In this document: positions 8,107 through 18,800 of the stretch, in pieces
Layout: each line of letters opens with the position of its first letter
Numbering within the stretch: the stretch's first letter is position 1
Origin: JBFWWW01 sp050245975
GTDB taxonomy: Bacteria > Pseudomonadota > Alphaproteobacteria > Rhizobiales > Hyphomicrobiaceae
Assembly (NCBI GenBank): GCA_050245975.1
Contig: JBFWWW010000022.1
Span: 1 to 34,273, forward strand
Direction of reading: 5' to 3'
Length of the DNA: 34,273 bases
The notes under the pieces: model-generated
What the model was told of the DNA's origin: nothing
What the model saw: only the letters and a program-made list of their open reading frames with translations
Databases searched by the model: none
Translations under genes and position numbers: made by a program

Positions 8107-10686
8107 ATGCGGAACGCGATGCCCATGAGACCAACGCCGATTCTGCCGCCGCCGGTGCAGCCGAAGCGGCGCCGCAAACGGCGGAGCTGGTTGCTGAGCT
8201 TTCTCGGCTTCGGCTTCGGCTCGATGGTCGTGGTGTTCCTTGCGGGCGCGGGCGTCGCCGGCTTCTTCCTGTGGAAGGCGTCGCGCGATCTGCCGAGCTA
8301 CGACAGTCTTGCAAAATACGAGCCGCCGGTGATGACGCGCATCCATGCGCACGACGGCAGCCTGATGGCCGAGTACGCGCGCGAGCGCCGCATCTTCGTG
8401 CCCATCAACGTCATTCCGAAGCGCGTCATCGGCGCATTCCTCTCGGCGGAGGACAAGCGCTTCTACGAACATGGCGGGCTGGATTTCGCCGGCATCTTCC
8501 GCGCGCTCGTCCGCAACGCGCAGAACTGGGGCAAGCGCCGGCCGGAAGGCGCCTCGACGATCACGCAGCAGGTCGCAAAGAACTTCCTGCTGTCGAGCGA
8601 GCAGAAGCTCGACCGCAAGCTCAAGGAGGCGATCCTCGCGATCCGCATCGAGCGCGCTTACTCCAAGGACAAGATCCTCGAGCTCTACCTCAACGAGATC
8701 TATCTCGGGCTCGGCTCCTACGGTGTCGCCGCCGCCGCGCTCAACTACTTCGGCAAGCCGCTGGAGAAGCTCGATATCGAGGAGGCGGCCTACCTCGCCG
8801 CGCTGCCCAAGGGGCCGAACAACTACCACCCGTTCCGGCGCGTGAAGGAGGCGACGGAGCGCCGGAACTGGATTCTGGATCAGATGAGCGAGAACGGCTA
8901 CATCTCCGCCGACGAGGCGAAGGTGGCCAAGTCGCATCCGCTCAAGGTCAACATCCGTCCGTTCGGCACGCAGATCTATGCTGCGGACTATTTCGCCGAA
9001 GAGGTGCGACGGACGCTGGTGGCCCAGTATGGCGAGGATGGCCTCTACGGCCGCACCGAACGGGCCTCATCGGATGACGACCGCGTCAACGGCGGGCTGT
9101 CGGTGCGCACCACGCTCGATCCGAAGATCCAGGTGTTCGCCCGCCGCGCGCTGACGAACGGGCTCGTGCACTTCGATCGCGAGAAGGGGTGGCGCGGTCC
9201 GGTGCAGAAAATGGATATCGCCGGCGACTGGGGCGTGGGCCTCGCCAAGATCGACGTTCCCGGCGATATCGCGCCGTGGCGTCTCGGCGTCGTGCTCGAT
9301 GCGCAGAAGGCGAAAGCCGTCATCGGCCTGCGTCCCGGGCGCGAGGGCAACGGCAGCGTCGCCAAGGACCGCGACGCGGTCGAGGTGCCCTTCGACGAGA
9401 TCAAGTGGGCGCGCACGTCCGGCAAGCCGGCGCCCAAGGCGGTGACGGACGTGCTGGCGGTGGGCGACGTCGTCTATGTCGCGCCGAAGGACCCCGAGCA
9501 GCCGCGCGGCATCTGGTCTCTCATGCAGGTGCCCGAGGTCGGCGGCGGCCTGATCGCCATGGACCCCCACACCGGCCGCGTGCTGGCGGTGGCCGGCGGC
9601 TTTTCCTTCGCGCTGAGCCAGTTCGACCGCGCCCTGCAGGCCAAGCGCCAGCCGGGCTCCTCGTTCAAGCCGCTCGTCTATGCCGCAGCGATCGACAACG
9701 GCTACAAGCCGACCAGCATCGTCCTCGATGCGCCCATCGAGATCGAGCAAGGCCCGGGCAAGGACATCTGGCGCCCGGAGAACTACGCCAAGGACAAGTC
9801 CTACGGTCCGAGCACGCTGCGCACGGGCATCGAGCAGTCGCGCAACCAGATGACGGTGCGGCTGGCGCAGGATCTCGGCATGCCGCTGATCGTGGAATAC
9901 GCGAAGCGGTTCGGCGTCTATGACGACCTGCTGCCGGTGCTCGCCATGTCGCTCGGCTCGGGCGAGACGACGCTGCTGCGCATGGCGACCGCCTACTGCG
10001 AGCTCGCCAACGGCGGCAAGCAGGTGCATGCCACCCTGATCGACCGCATCCAGGATCGCTGGGGCCACACGATCTGGCGGCACGACACGCGCGAATGCCC
10101 CAACTGCAAGGCCGACCGCTGGGCCAATCAGCCCGAGCCGAACCTGCCGGACGACCGGCGCCAGATCATCGACCCGCACACCGCCTACCAGATCACGTCG
10201 ATCCTGGAGGGCGTCGTGCAGCGAGGCACGGGCACGATCGTCAAGAAATACATCCCCGACGTGCCGGTCGCCGGCAAGACCGGCACGACCAACGACGAGA
10301 AGGACGCCTGGTTCATCGGCTACACGCCGGACCTCGTCGTCGGCGTCTTCATCGGCTATGACACGCCGCGCCCGATGGGCAAGGGCATGACCGGCGGCCA
10401 TGTCGCCGCGCCGATATTCGGCGATTTCATGCGCATGGCGCTGGCCGACAAGAAGGCCGTGCCGTTCCGCGTCCCGCCGGGCATCAAGCTGGTGCGCGTC
10501 AGCAAGCGCACCGGCCTGCGCGCCAATCCGGGCGATCCGGACACGATCCTCGAGGCGTTCAAGCCCGACGAGGAACCGGATGATGCCTACTCGGTGATCG
10601 GCTTCACGGGTGAGGGCGGGACGTTCGTGCCGGCCGACCAGCAGGGTTCGCCGCGCGGGCTTAGCGCCGGGCGCAGCGTCTACTGA
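8107..10686 (+). CDS. mrcA: Penicillin-binding protein 1A (bifunctional glycosyltransferase/transpeptidase)
   Basis: Class A PBP that polymerises lipid II and cross-links peptidoglycan; 859 residues. A short basic cytoplasmic tail (KRRRKRR, 20-26) precedes one transmembrane helix (about 29-57). The GT51 domain (about 80-250) has catalytic E115 in SAEDKRFYEH and the RPEGASTITQQ motif. An OB-like insertion (about 355-470) follows. The transpeptidase domain has S518-S-F-K521 (active Ser), S578-R-N580 and K724-T-G. All catalytic motifs are intact. Starts at 8107, 8119 and 8125 are possible. No strong ribosome binding site precedes 8107, and CGGAA lies five bases before 8119, so the true start may be 8119. 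It is adjacent to the AmiC-type amidase, its functional partner in wall remodelling. Confidence 0.95.
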   Translation: MRNAMPMRPTPILPPPVQPKRRRKRRSWLLSFLGFGFGSMVVVFLAGAGVAGFFLWKASRDLPSYDSLAKYEPPVMTRIHAHDGSLMAEYARERRIFVPINVIPKRVIGAFLSAEDKRFYEHGGLDFAGIFRALVRNAQNWGKRRPEGASTITQQVAKNFLLSSEQKLDRKLKEAILAIRIERAYSKDKILELYLNEIYLGLGSYGVAAAALNYFGKPLEKLDIEEAAYLAALPKGPNNYHPFRRVKEATERRNWILDQMSENGYISADEAKVAKSHPLKVNIRPFGTQIYAADYFAEEVRRTLVAQYGEDGLYGRTERASSDDDRVNGGLSVRTTLDPKIQVFARRALTNGLVHFDREKGWRGPVQKMDIAGDWGVGLAKIDVPGDIAPWRLGVVLDAQKAKAVIGLRPGREGNGSVAKDRDAVEVPFDEIKWARTSGKPAPKAVTDVLAVGDVVYVAPKDPEQPRGIWSLMQVPEVGGGLIAMDPHTGRVLAVAGGFSFALSQFDRALQAKRQPGSSFKPLVYAAAIDNGYKPTSIVLDAPIEIEQGPGKDIWRPENYAKDKSYGPSTLRTGIEQSRNQMTVRLAQDLGMPLIVEYAKRFGVYDDLLPVLAMSLGSGETTLLRMATAYCELANGGKQVHATLIDRIQDRWGHTIWRHDTRECPNCKADRWANQPEPNLPDDRRQIIDPHTAYQITSILEGVVQRGTGTIVKKYIPDVPVAGKTGTTNDEKDAWFIGYTPDLVVGVFIGYDTPRPMGKGMTGGHVAAPIFGDFMRMALADKKAVPFRVPPGIKLVRVSKRTGLRANPGDPDTILEAFKPDEEPDDAYSVIGFTGEGGTFVPADQQGSPRGLSAGRSVY

Positions 10687-10753
10687 ACCGGCCGGCGGAT
10701 CGCCGGACTGCCTCGATTTACACAGATGCGAACGATGCGTATACCGGGCCACG

Positions 10754-10772
10754 GCGCGGGAGAAATCCGCGC
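10754..10772 (+). other. Hairpin between the PBP1A gene and prfB
   Basis: GCGCGG (10754-10759) pairs with CCGCGC (10767-10772) across GAGAAAT, extendable by one G-T pair. No T-run follows, so it is not a classical intrinsic terminator. It lies in the 160-base gap between PBP1A and prfB and could be part of the prfB leader. Confidence 0.3.
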
Positions 10773-10846
10773 GTCACCACGACCCGACAGCCCGACTGGC
10801 GGACGCTGAACAGGAAGCGGCCGCCGCGAGCGAGCAGGAGAACGAC

Positions 10847-11978
<1,132 letters not shown>

Positions 11979-11998
11979 CACGGAAGGCTGGCAGACCG

Positions 11999-12892
11999 AT
12001 GCAGCAGCTCAAGGTCATCGAGACGCGCGGGTTTGCCGACTATGCGCTCCTCGACAGCGGTGGTGGCCGCAAGCTCGAGCGGTTCGGCAGTGTGCTCGTC
12101 GACCGGCCCGAGCCGCAGGCGCTGTGGTCTCCCAGTCTGGCGCGCACGGAATGGGAGAAGGCGAACGCGACGTTCTCCGCCAGCGACGAGGAGGACGAGA
12201 AGGGCCGTTGGCGCCTCAACAGCGCCGTGCCCGAGAGCTGGCCGGTGCGCGTCGGCAAGGCGACGATGTTGTGCCGGCTTGCGAGCTTTCGCCATCTCGG
12301 CCTGTTCCCGGAGCAGTATCCGCACTGGCAGTGGATGCTGGATCGCCTGGCGGGAGCGGGCGGGACGCCGCGCGTGCTCAATCTTTTCGCCTACACGGGC
12401 GCGGCGTCGCTGCTGGCGGCGGCGGCCGGCGCCGAGGTCACGCACGTCGATGCCTCGAAGCCCGCCATCGCCTGGGCACGCGAGAACCAGGCCGCTTCCA
12501 AGCTGACCGATGCGAAGGTGCGCTGGCTGCTGGACGATGCGGTGAAGTTTGCCGCGCGCGAAGTGCGGCGCGGGAAAACCTACGACGTCGTGCTGGTCGA
12601 TCCGCCGAAGTTCGGACGTGGACCGGACGGCGAAATCTGGAACCTGTTCGAGGGATTGCCGGACCTTCTCAAATCCTGTGCGGCGCTGCTGGCGCCCGAG
12701 CGCTCCGCCCTGGTGCTGACGGTCTATGCCATCCGCGCCTCGGCGCTGGCGTTCGACCAGCTCGCGCGCGACATGCTCGCCGGGCGCGGCGGCTCATTCG
12801 AGAGCGGCGAGCTCGCCATCCGCGAGCAGGGCGGGCGGCACGCCGTCCCGACCTCGCTTTTCACACGATGGACGTCCGATGCCCGCGCATGA
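11999..12892 (+). CDS. Class I SAM-dependent rRNA methyltransferase (COG1092/RlmI-like)
   Basis: Protein of 297 residues with a Rossmann methyltransferase fold. Motif I is NLFAYTGAASL (128-138, SAM binding), motif II the acidic VDAS (150-153), and motif IV VVLVDPPKFGRG (197-208, catalytic DPPxF). Such DPPKF enzymes usually methylate C5 of cytosine or N of guanine in rRNA. The N-terminal part (1-120) is not clearly the PUA domain of RlmI, so the target is uncertain. ATG 11999 is 20 bases after the prfB stop, with GGAAGG 11 bases upstream. The frame is open further upstream but there it only overlaps prfB in another frame. Its end overlaps the next methyltransferase gene by 14 bases, suggesting coupled expression from the prfB side. 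Confidence 0.9.
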   Translation: MQQLKVIETRGFADYALLDSGGGRKLERFGSVLVDRPEPQALWSPSLARTEWEKANATFSASDEEDEKGRWRLNSAVPESWPVRVGKATMLCRLASFRHLGLFPEQYPHWQWMLDRLAGAGGTPRVLNLFAYTGAASLLAAAAGAEVTHVDASKPAIAWARENQAASKLTDAKVRWLLDDAVKFAAREVRRGKTYDVVLVDPPKFGRGPDGEIWNLFEGLPDLLKSCAALLAPERSALVLTVYAIRASALAFDQLARDMLAGRGGSFESGELAIREQGGRHAVPTSLFTRWTSDARA

Positions 12893-13718
12893 CAGCCGCA
12901 GTCCGCGCGTCGCGCGGATGATCACCAGCCTGCAGAACGAGCAGGTGAAGGCCATCCGCGCGCTCGACATGCGCAAGGTGCGGCGCGAGACGGAGCTGTT
13001 CGTCGCCGAGGGCGTCTCCATCCTGGCGAGCGCGCGCGAGCGCGGCATCGTGCCGGAAACGCTGGTGATGCTTGCCGGCGCGGCGGAAGCGGGCATGGCG
13101 GTGACGCTTGCCGGCTGGGCGCTCGAGGCCGGTGCCGATGTGCTCGAGGTCTCGCCGCCCGTGATGGCCAAGATCGCCGCGCGCGACAACCCGCAGACGA
13201 TGCTCGGCGTTTTCCGGCAGCGCTTTGCCGCGCCGCCCGACGCTGCAGCAGTCGGCGCCAATGCAACCTGGGTGGCGCTGGAGGAAATCCGCGATCCCGG
13301 CAATCTCGGCACCATTGTCCGCACCGTCGATGCGGTGGGCGCCGCCGGGGTCATTCTCGTCGGGACCTGCTGCGACCCTTATGCGCGCGAGGCCGTGCGC
13401 GCGACGATGGGCTCGATCTTCGCGGTGCCGCTGGCGCGCATGACGGGCGAGGAGTTTCTCTCCTGGCGGGCCCGCTGGCCGGGCGACGTCATCGGAACGC
13501 ACCTCGCGGCGCAGGACGACATGCGCCGCGTCACCTACCGCGAGCCCGTGCTGCTGATGATGGGCGGCGAGGGTCCAGGGCTCTCCCCGGCGCTCGCCGA
13601 TGCGGCGACGCGCCTCGTGAAGATCCCGATGGCGGGGCGTCTCGACTCGCTCAATCTCGCCGTCGCGACCGCGTTGACGCTCTACCAGATCCGCAGCCCT
13701 CACCTGTCGCTCAGTTGA
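12879..13718 (+). CDS. TrmH/SpoU family RNA 2'-O-methyltransferase
   Basis: SPOUT-class enzyme of 279 residues that methylates a ribose 2'-OH in tRNA or rRNA. An N-terminal L30e-like substrate-binding part (about 15-115) precedes the SpoU knot domain. Motif 1 is IRDPGNLGTIVRT, motif 2 MMGGEGPGLS, and motif 3 IPMAGRLDSLNLAVA, which includes the Asn of the catalytic/SAM site. ATG 12879 overlaps the upstream methyltransferase by 14 bases; ATG 12918 is the alternative and begins MITSLQNEQVK, closer to many family members. Neither has a strong ribosome binding site, in keeping with translational coupling. It converges with the bactofilin gene with an 8-base overlap. The exact nucleotide target cannot be read from sequence. 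Confidence 0.92.
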   Translation: MPAHDSRSPRVARMITSLQNEQVKAIRALDMRKVRRETELFVAEGVSILASARERGIVPETLVMLAGAAEAGMAVTLAGWALEAGADVLEVSPPVMAKIAARDNPQTMLGVFRQRFAAPPDAAAVGANATWVALEEIRDPGNLGTIVRTVDAVGAAGVILVGTCCDPYAREAVRATMGSIFAVPLARMTGEEFLSWRARWPGDVIGTHLAAQDDMRRVTYREPVLLMMGGEGPGLSPALADAATRLVKIPMAGRLDSLNLAVATALTLYQIRSPHLSLS

Positions 13719-14148
13719 GCTTGGGCGTGGCGTCCTCGCCGTTGGCCAGGTTTTCCGAGCGGCGCGATTTGCCCTCGAAGTAGGCGCCTTCCTCGATCGA
13801 CAGCGACTTGTGATAGACGTCGCCCTCGACGCGGCTTGCCGCCTGAAGGATGACGCGGGCGCCTTTGATCGCGCCCATGACCGTGCCGCGAACGACGACG
13901 TCCTCGGCCATCAGCGTGCCGGTGATGCGCGCCTTGTCGCCGACGGTGATGCGGGTTGCCTGCACGTCGCCCTGGATTTCGCCGTCGATCTCGACGTCGC
14001 CGTTCGACTGCAGGTTGCCGGTGATGACGAGGTCGGGACCGATCACCGACGAGCCGCCGCCAGACGGTACGCGCGGGCGGGCCGCCTGCTGCGGCGTGGT
14101 GTTGCCGGGTGAGAAGTCGGTGGCGGCGTCAGGTCTCTTGTTGAACAT
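13711..14148 (-). CDS. Bactofilin (polymer-forming cytoskeletal protein, DUF583)
   Basis: Small protein of 145 residues with the bactofilin core (about 38-125), a right-handed beta-helix seen as repeating hydrophobic/Gly turns (VITGNLQSNGDVEIDG, VQATRITVGDKARITGTL, VVVRGTVMGAIKG). Proline/Ala-rich and charged tails flank it. Bactofilins self-assemble into filaments without nucleotide and localise wall enzymes or polarity factors at the membrane. ATG 14148 is chosen because GGAG lies seven bases upstream and MFNK is a typical start; upstream in-frame sequence is Arg/Gly-rich noise. It is the last gene of a leftward series, 184 bases after the DUF455 gene. Its stop overlaps the 3' end of the SpoU methyltransferase gene. 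Confidence 0.92.
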   Translation of the reverse strand: MFNKRPDAATDFSPGNTTPQQAARPRVPSGGGSSVIGPDLVITGNLQSNGDVEIDGEIQGDVQATRITVGDKARITGTLMAEDVVVRGTVMGAIKGARVILQAASRVEGDVYHKSLSIEEGAYFEGKSRRSENLANGEDATPKLN

Positions 14149-14173
14149 GCGGGCTCCTATTGCGTTCGCGGGC

Positions 14174-14188
14174 CGTGGCCGGGCCACG
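14174..14188. repeat. Perfect 7-1-7 palindrome upstream of the bactofilin gene
   Basis: CGTGGCC, G, GGCCACG. The nearest edge lies 25 bases before the bactofilin start codon. The position and one-base centre would suit a dimeric regulator, or the RNA could fold back. High GC raises the chance of coincidence. Confidence 0.35.
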
Positions 14189-14240
14189 ACACCGCCGCTG
14201 ATCCATTTGGAGCTGGCCCGCCGTCCATGCCCCCCTCCAC

Positions 14241-14268
14241 ATGCCGCCCCGTCCCCGCGCGGCGGCAT
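14241..14268 (-). other. Stable hairpin between the DUF455 and bactofilin genes
   Basis: ATGCCGCC (14241-14248) pairs with GGCGGCAT (14261-14268) across a 12-base loop, an 8-bp GC-rich stem 64 bases after the DUF455 stop. No U-run follows on the minus strand. It could be a weak or Rho-assisted terminator, or a barrier that lowers read-through into the bactofilin gene. Confidence 0.35.
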
Positions 14269-14332
14269 ACCCCTGGCTAAACGGAGATTGTGGCGGTCGT
14301 CGGCACAGGCCGGCGGATCGGACGCGAGCGGG

Positions 14333-15199
14333 CTAGCGGGTGACGCCGAGCGCGGAGAGCGGCTTGTAGAAGCCGGGCGTCAGGCCGGCCTCGGCGCGCG
14401 CCCGGTCGTTGAACGGCGGCTTGATGGGGCCGCGGAAATGGGTCCGCACCAGCTCGTGGAAGGCCGGTTCCGGGGGCCGGCCTTCCAGTTCGCACAGATA
14501 GCGGAACCATTTGGCGCCGAAGGCCACGTGGCGCTTCTCGTCGCGGTAGATGATGGCGACGATGTCGGCCGAGGCGGTATCGCCGGCGGCCGTCAGGCTG
14601 TCGATCAGGGACGGGCTGACATCGAGCCCGCGCGCCTCCAGCACCAGGGGAACGATGGCGATGCGGGCGATGAGGCTTCGGCCGGTCGCCTGTGCCGCCT
14701 GCCAGAGGCCGTCATGCGCCGGCAGGTCGCCATAGGCCGCGCCGAGGTCCGCCAGCCGCCTGCGCAGGAGGTCGAAATGCTTGGCCTCCTCGAGGCCGAC
14801 CTGCACCCAGTTGTCGAAGAACGATCGCGGCACGGGCGCATGCACGAAGCGGCCGACGAGGTCCCACGTCATGTCGACGGCGTTGAGCTCGATGTGCGCG
14901 AGCGAATGCAGCAGCGCGATGCGGCCCTTGAGCCCGCCCGTCGACCGGCGCGGCATCTGGCGCGGCGGCAGCAGCACGGGCTTGTCCGGCCGGCCCGGCC
15001 GCTCCGGCATCGGCGTGACGTCGCTGCGGTGCCCGAGCGAGAGCCGTCCGCCGAACCAGGCCTTCGCCGTCGCGCGGGCGAGCGCGACCTTTGTGGAAAG
15101 CTCGGGCGAGGCCACGATGGCGCGTGCCGCCGCGGCAAGGCTGTCGGCCGGCAGGACCGATGCGCTGCCGTCGCCGTCCGGACCGGGATCGTCTGTCAC
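14333..15199 (-). CDS. DUF455 ferritin-like di-iron domain protein (COG2833)
   Basis: Protein of 288 residues. The ferritin-like four-helix ligand pattern is complete: E104 in AHIELNA, E138 and H141 in EEAKH, E188 in LEARG, and E221 and H224 in DEKRH. It therefore probably binds a di-iron centre in the cytosol. The function of the family is not established; some relatives are compared with the tRNA hydroxylase MiaE. The N-terminal 30 residues are Asp/Gly/Ala-rich. GTG 15199 is chosen because the bcp stop is only two bases upstream and AAGGG precedes the start by seven bases; upstream in-frame codons run into bcp in another frame. This tight coupling to a peroxiredoxin gene suggests a shared role in iron or peroxide handling, which is an inference. 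Confidence 0.88.
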   Translation of the reverse strand: MTDDPGPDGDGSASVLPADSLAAAARAIVASPELSTKVALARATAKAWFGGRLSLGHRSDVTPMPERPGRPDKPVLLPPRQMPRRSTGGLKGRIALLHSLAHIELNAVDMTWDLVGRFVHAPVPRSFFDNWVQVGLEEAKHFDLLRRRLADLGAAYGDLPAHDGLWQAAQATGRSLIARIAIVPLVLEARGLDVSPSLIDSLTAAGDTASADIVAIIYRDEKRHVAFGAKWFRYLCELEGRPPEPAFHELVRTHFRGPIKPPFNDRARAEAGLTPGFYKPLSALGVTR

Positions 15200-15201
15200 G
15201 G

Positions 15202-15669
15202 TCAGCCCTTGAGGCTCTTGACCGCGGCCAGCACCTCGGCCGCGTGGCCCGGGACCTTCACCTTGCGCCAGATGCGCGCAAGCCGGCCGGCCTTGTCGAC
15301 CAGGAACGTCGAGCGATCGACGCCCATGTACTTGCGGCCGTACATCGATTTCTCGACCCAGACGCCATAGGCCTCGACGACGGACTTGTCCTCGTCCGCG
15401 CCGAGGCGGACAGCGAGATCGTGCTTCTTGCGGAATTTCGCATGCTTGGCGACGCTGTCGGGCGAGATGCCGACGACGGTGGCGCCGGCCTTCTTGAAGT
15501 CGGCGATCATGCAGGAAAAATCGCGGGCCTCGGCCGTACAGCCCGAGGTGTCGTCCTTGGGATAGAAATAGACCACCACGGGGTATCCCTTGAGGCCCGA
15601 AAGACGGACCGGGCCGCCATCGTCGGTGGGCAGTTCGAAATCGGGTGCGGGCTGGCCCTCCTGGAGCAT
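15202..15669 (-). CDS. bcp: Thioredoxin-dependent thiol peroxidase, BCP/PrxQ type
   Basis: Peroxiredoxin of 155 residues that reduces H2O2 and organic hydroperoxides using thioredoxin. The active site is P37-K-D-D-T41-S-G-C44 with peroxidatic C44. E. coli BCP has its resolving Cys five residues later; here that position is R49, and another Cys (C53) lies nine residues after C44. The start codes MLQEGQPAPDFEL, and ATG 15669 has AGGAAGG eight bases upstream. A longer in-frame reading from 15732 is rejected because it adds a Lys/Arg-rich segment with no ribosome binding site. It is followed two bases later by the DUF455 gene and is divergent from the AsmA-type gene. Whether it works as a 1-Cys or an atypical 2-Cys enzyme cannot be settled here. 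Confidence 0.95.
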   Translation of the reverse strand: MLQEGQPAPDFELPTDDGGPVRLSGLKGYPVVVYFYPKDDTSGCTAEARDFSCMIADFKKAGATVVGISPDSVAKHAKFRKKHDLAVRLGADEDKSVVEAYGVWVEKSMYGRKYMGVDRSTFLVDKAGRLARIWRKVKVPGHAAEVLAAVKSLKG

Positions 15670-15878
15670 CTTGGTGCCTTCCTTTCGTCTCTTTTGTCTC
15701 GTCGACTCTGGTACGTAGGGTATCGGATTCAAGGTATCGCGGCGCGGGTCCTGGAGCGTTGCCGGACCGCGTGTGCTTGCGTGTGCTGGTTCGGCCGCTG
15801 GTCGGCCGCCCCCGGGGGACGATCCGCCGGGAAAAGACTGGATCGGTCCTTTCGGACCGGGACTGGCATGGGGATGCC

Positions 15879-18800
15879 GTGAACGCGGGCGAAAGGCAAG
15901 TCGGCCAACGGACGGTCCGGACCGGTACGCCCCGAACGGGCGTGCCGAGGACCGGTGTGCCGAAGACCGCCGGCGGGCCTCCGCGCGGCGGTCCGCCGCG
16001 GCAACGGCGCCGATGGCGCGCTTCGCGCGTGGCCGGCATCGCCGCGGTCGTGGTCGGCCTGCTGGTGTTCGCCGCCGCCGGCGCGCTCGGGCTCACCTAT
16101 GTGCGGCTGAAGCACGGGCCCATCTCCCTCAAGATGCTCATTCCGCCCATAGCCAGCGGCATCGCCGGCGAGCTTGGGGGCGCGGGCGTTCGCATCGAGG
16201 ACGCTGTCGTCCAGCTGGGCGAGGCAGGCCAGATCGAGTTCGAGCTGCGCGAGATCCATCTGCTGGACGCGGACGGCGCGGTCCTGGCGCGCGCGCCGTC
16301 CGCAACGGTGGAGATCAGTCGCTCGGCCCTGCTGCGCGGCCGTGTCGCGCCGGAGAAAATCTTCCTGGTGGCGCCGCGCCTGGTGTTGTTCTACGCGGAG
16401 GACGGCACGCTGTCGCTCAGCTTCCCGCGTGCTTCCGACCCGGCCGATGCCGCCCGTGCCGCGAAGGCGGCGCCGGTGGCGCAACCGCCGCTGCGCGGCC
16501 AGGTCGCCGAGCAGGAGGACGCAGGTTCGCCGCTGCGCCGCATCGACCTTGTCAAGACGCTGGCCGATGCGGTCGCGCAGGCCCGGCGTTCGGACCATGC
16601 CGGCGCCTATCTGCGCGAGGTGGGCTTCAAGGCTGCGACCGTCATCGTCGACAACGGCACGCGCAAGAGCATCTGGCGCGTGCCGGAATTCGACATCGAC
16701 ATGCAGCACCGGCGCGCGCGCAGCACGATTGCGGGCCATGCGATCATCGCCTCGCTGTCCGGCCCCTGGTCGGCCGCCTTCACCGTGCATGAGGCGGAAA
16801 GTTCCGACAGGCTGCAACTCGGCCTGACGATCAAGGATTTCAACCCGCGGGGTCTCGCCCGGGCGCTGCCGCACCTCGCGGTGCTGGAAAGCTTCGATCT
16901 GCCGCTGTCGGGCGAGGCGCAGCTCGACGTCTCGACCAAAGGCGATCTGCTCGACGGCAAGCTGGCGCTGGCTCTGGAGCGGGGGCAGTTGCTGCTGCCG
17001 GGCATGGAAGGCGCGGCGTGGCTCGTCGACTCCGGCCAGCTTGAAATGACCTACGACGGCAAGGCGCAACGCTTCGAGATCAGCCCGTCGACCTTGCTGT
17101 CGGGAGCGAGCCGGCTGCGGTTTGCGGGCAACATCGCCTACGGAGCCGACCACGCCGACGGTCCCGGCTGGACGTTCGATCTCGCCTCTCTCGATGGCCA
17201 GCTCGCGGGCGAGACGGCAAAGCAGGGCGTGCTGCCCATCGACCAGCTCGCGCTGAAGGGCTTTCTCCAGACGGACCGGGGCCGCCTCGGCATCGATCGC
17301 TTCCTGCTTCGGGCCGGGGGCGCGCAGATCTCCGCCGCCGGCACGGCCGCCGGCGTCGGCGGCGCGGTCAAGATGCAGATCGGCGGGCAGCTCAGTCCCA
17401 TGTCGGTCGCGACGTTCAAGTATCTCTGGCCGCGCGGCATCTCGCCCAAGACGCGCGCGTGGGTCACCGAGCATGTCACATCGGGCGACCTGCAGGGCGG
17501 CGCCTTCCAGCTGAATTCGGGTCCCGAAGGTGCCGTGCCGGGCACCGCCATGACCGCGGGCAGCGGCCCGCAGCTGACCCTCGAAGGCGCCAATATCGGC
17601 ATCGGCCTCGTCAAGGCGTGGCCGCTGCTCATGCTGCCGCGCGTGCTGGTCCGGCTCGATGCAGGCCACACGCTGGAGGTCGCGGCGCCGGATGGTTTGA
17701 TCAGCTCGGCCGATGGCCGCAAGATCGCGTTCAAAGGCGGGCGCTTCACCGCCGACGATCTGCGCGATCCGCATCCGCCTGCCGACCTGCAGTTCCGCGC
17801 CCAGGGGTCCGCCGCGCTCGCCTGGGATCTGCTCGCGACGGGTGCACCCGAGACGCTCAAGACGAGCGGCGTCGCGCTCAAGGGCTTTGACGGCAAGCTC
17901 GACGGCCAGTTCCGCATCGGCTTTCCCTTGCGGCCCGACCTGCAGGCCGTCGATTTCGCGGTCGAGGCCAAGGCGCGGGTCAGCGAGGGCAAGGCGCGCA
18001 ATGTGTTCGACACCTATGACGTCAGCGGCGCCAACATCCAGATCGACGTGACGGACAAAGCCATCGAGGCCAACGGCGATCTGCTGGTGAAGGGTGTGCA
18101 GGCGAAGGCGTTCTGGCAGCACGTCCTGGCAAGCCCGGCGAGCAAGCAGCCGCCGATCCGCATCACCGCGACGCTCGACGCGCAGGACCGCACGCGCCTC
18201 GGCCTCGGCATCAACCACATCGTGCAGGGCGACGTGCCGATCGAGGTCACCATCGGCCGCGAGGGCCGCCCCGATCCGCCCGTGCGCATGCGCATGGACC
18301 TCTCCGGCGCCGAGGTGGTGCTCGAGCATGTCGCCTGGAGCAAGCCGCGCGGCAGCAAGGCGGTGTTCCAGTGCGACGTGGTGCGGGCGCCCAGCGGCGG
18401 GTTCGAGCTGCAGAATGTGCAGCTCGTTGGCGACAACGTCGCGATCCAAGGCTCCATTTCGATCGGCCCCGACAGCAAGGTGAAGGAGTTCCGCTTCCCC
18501 GAGTTTTCCGTCAACGTCGTGACCCGGCTCGAAACGCATGGCCGGCTGCGATCCGACAACGTTTGGGACGTGAAGGCCAAGGGCGCGACCTTCGACGGGC
18601 GCGACATGTTCCGCTCGCTGCTGATCGCAGGCCAGACGGTCGAGGAAGCGCCCGATCCCAAGGCACCCAAGCCGGGGCTCGATCTGACGGCTGAGATCGA
18701 CACGGTGCTCGGCTTCTCCGATGCCTCGCTGCGCAATGTGACGGTGCGCGCGAGCCGGCGCGGCGACAAGCTCGTCGGGCTCGACGTCCGCGGCGCGCTC

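Noticed and set aside
14333..16096. A single 587-codon leftward protein covering both DUF455 and the bcp region
   Set aside because: The N-terminal 299 codons are bcp and its upstream region read out of frame. The DUF455 homology begins at GTG 15199 just after the bcp stop.
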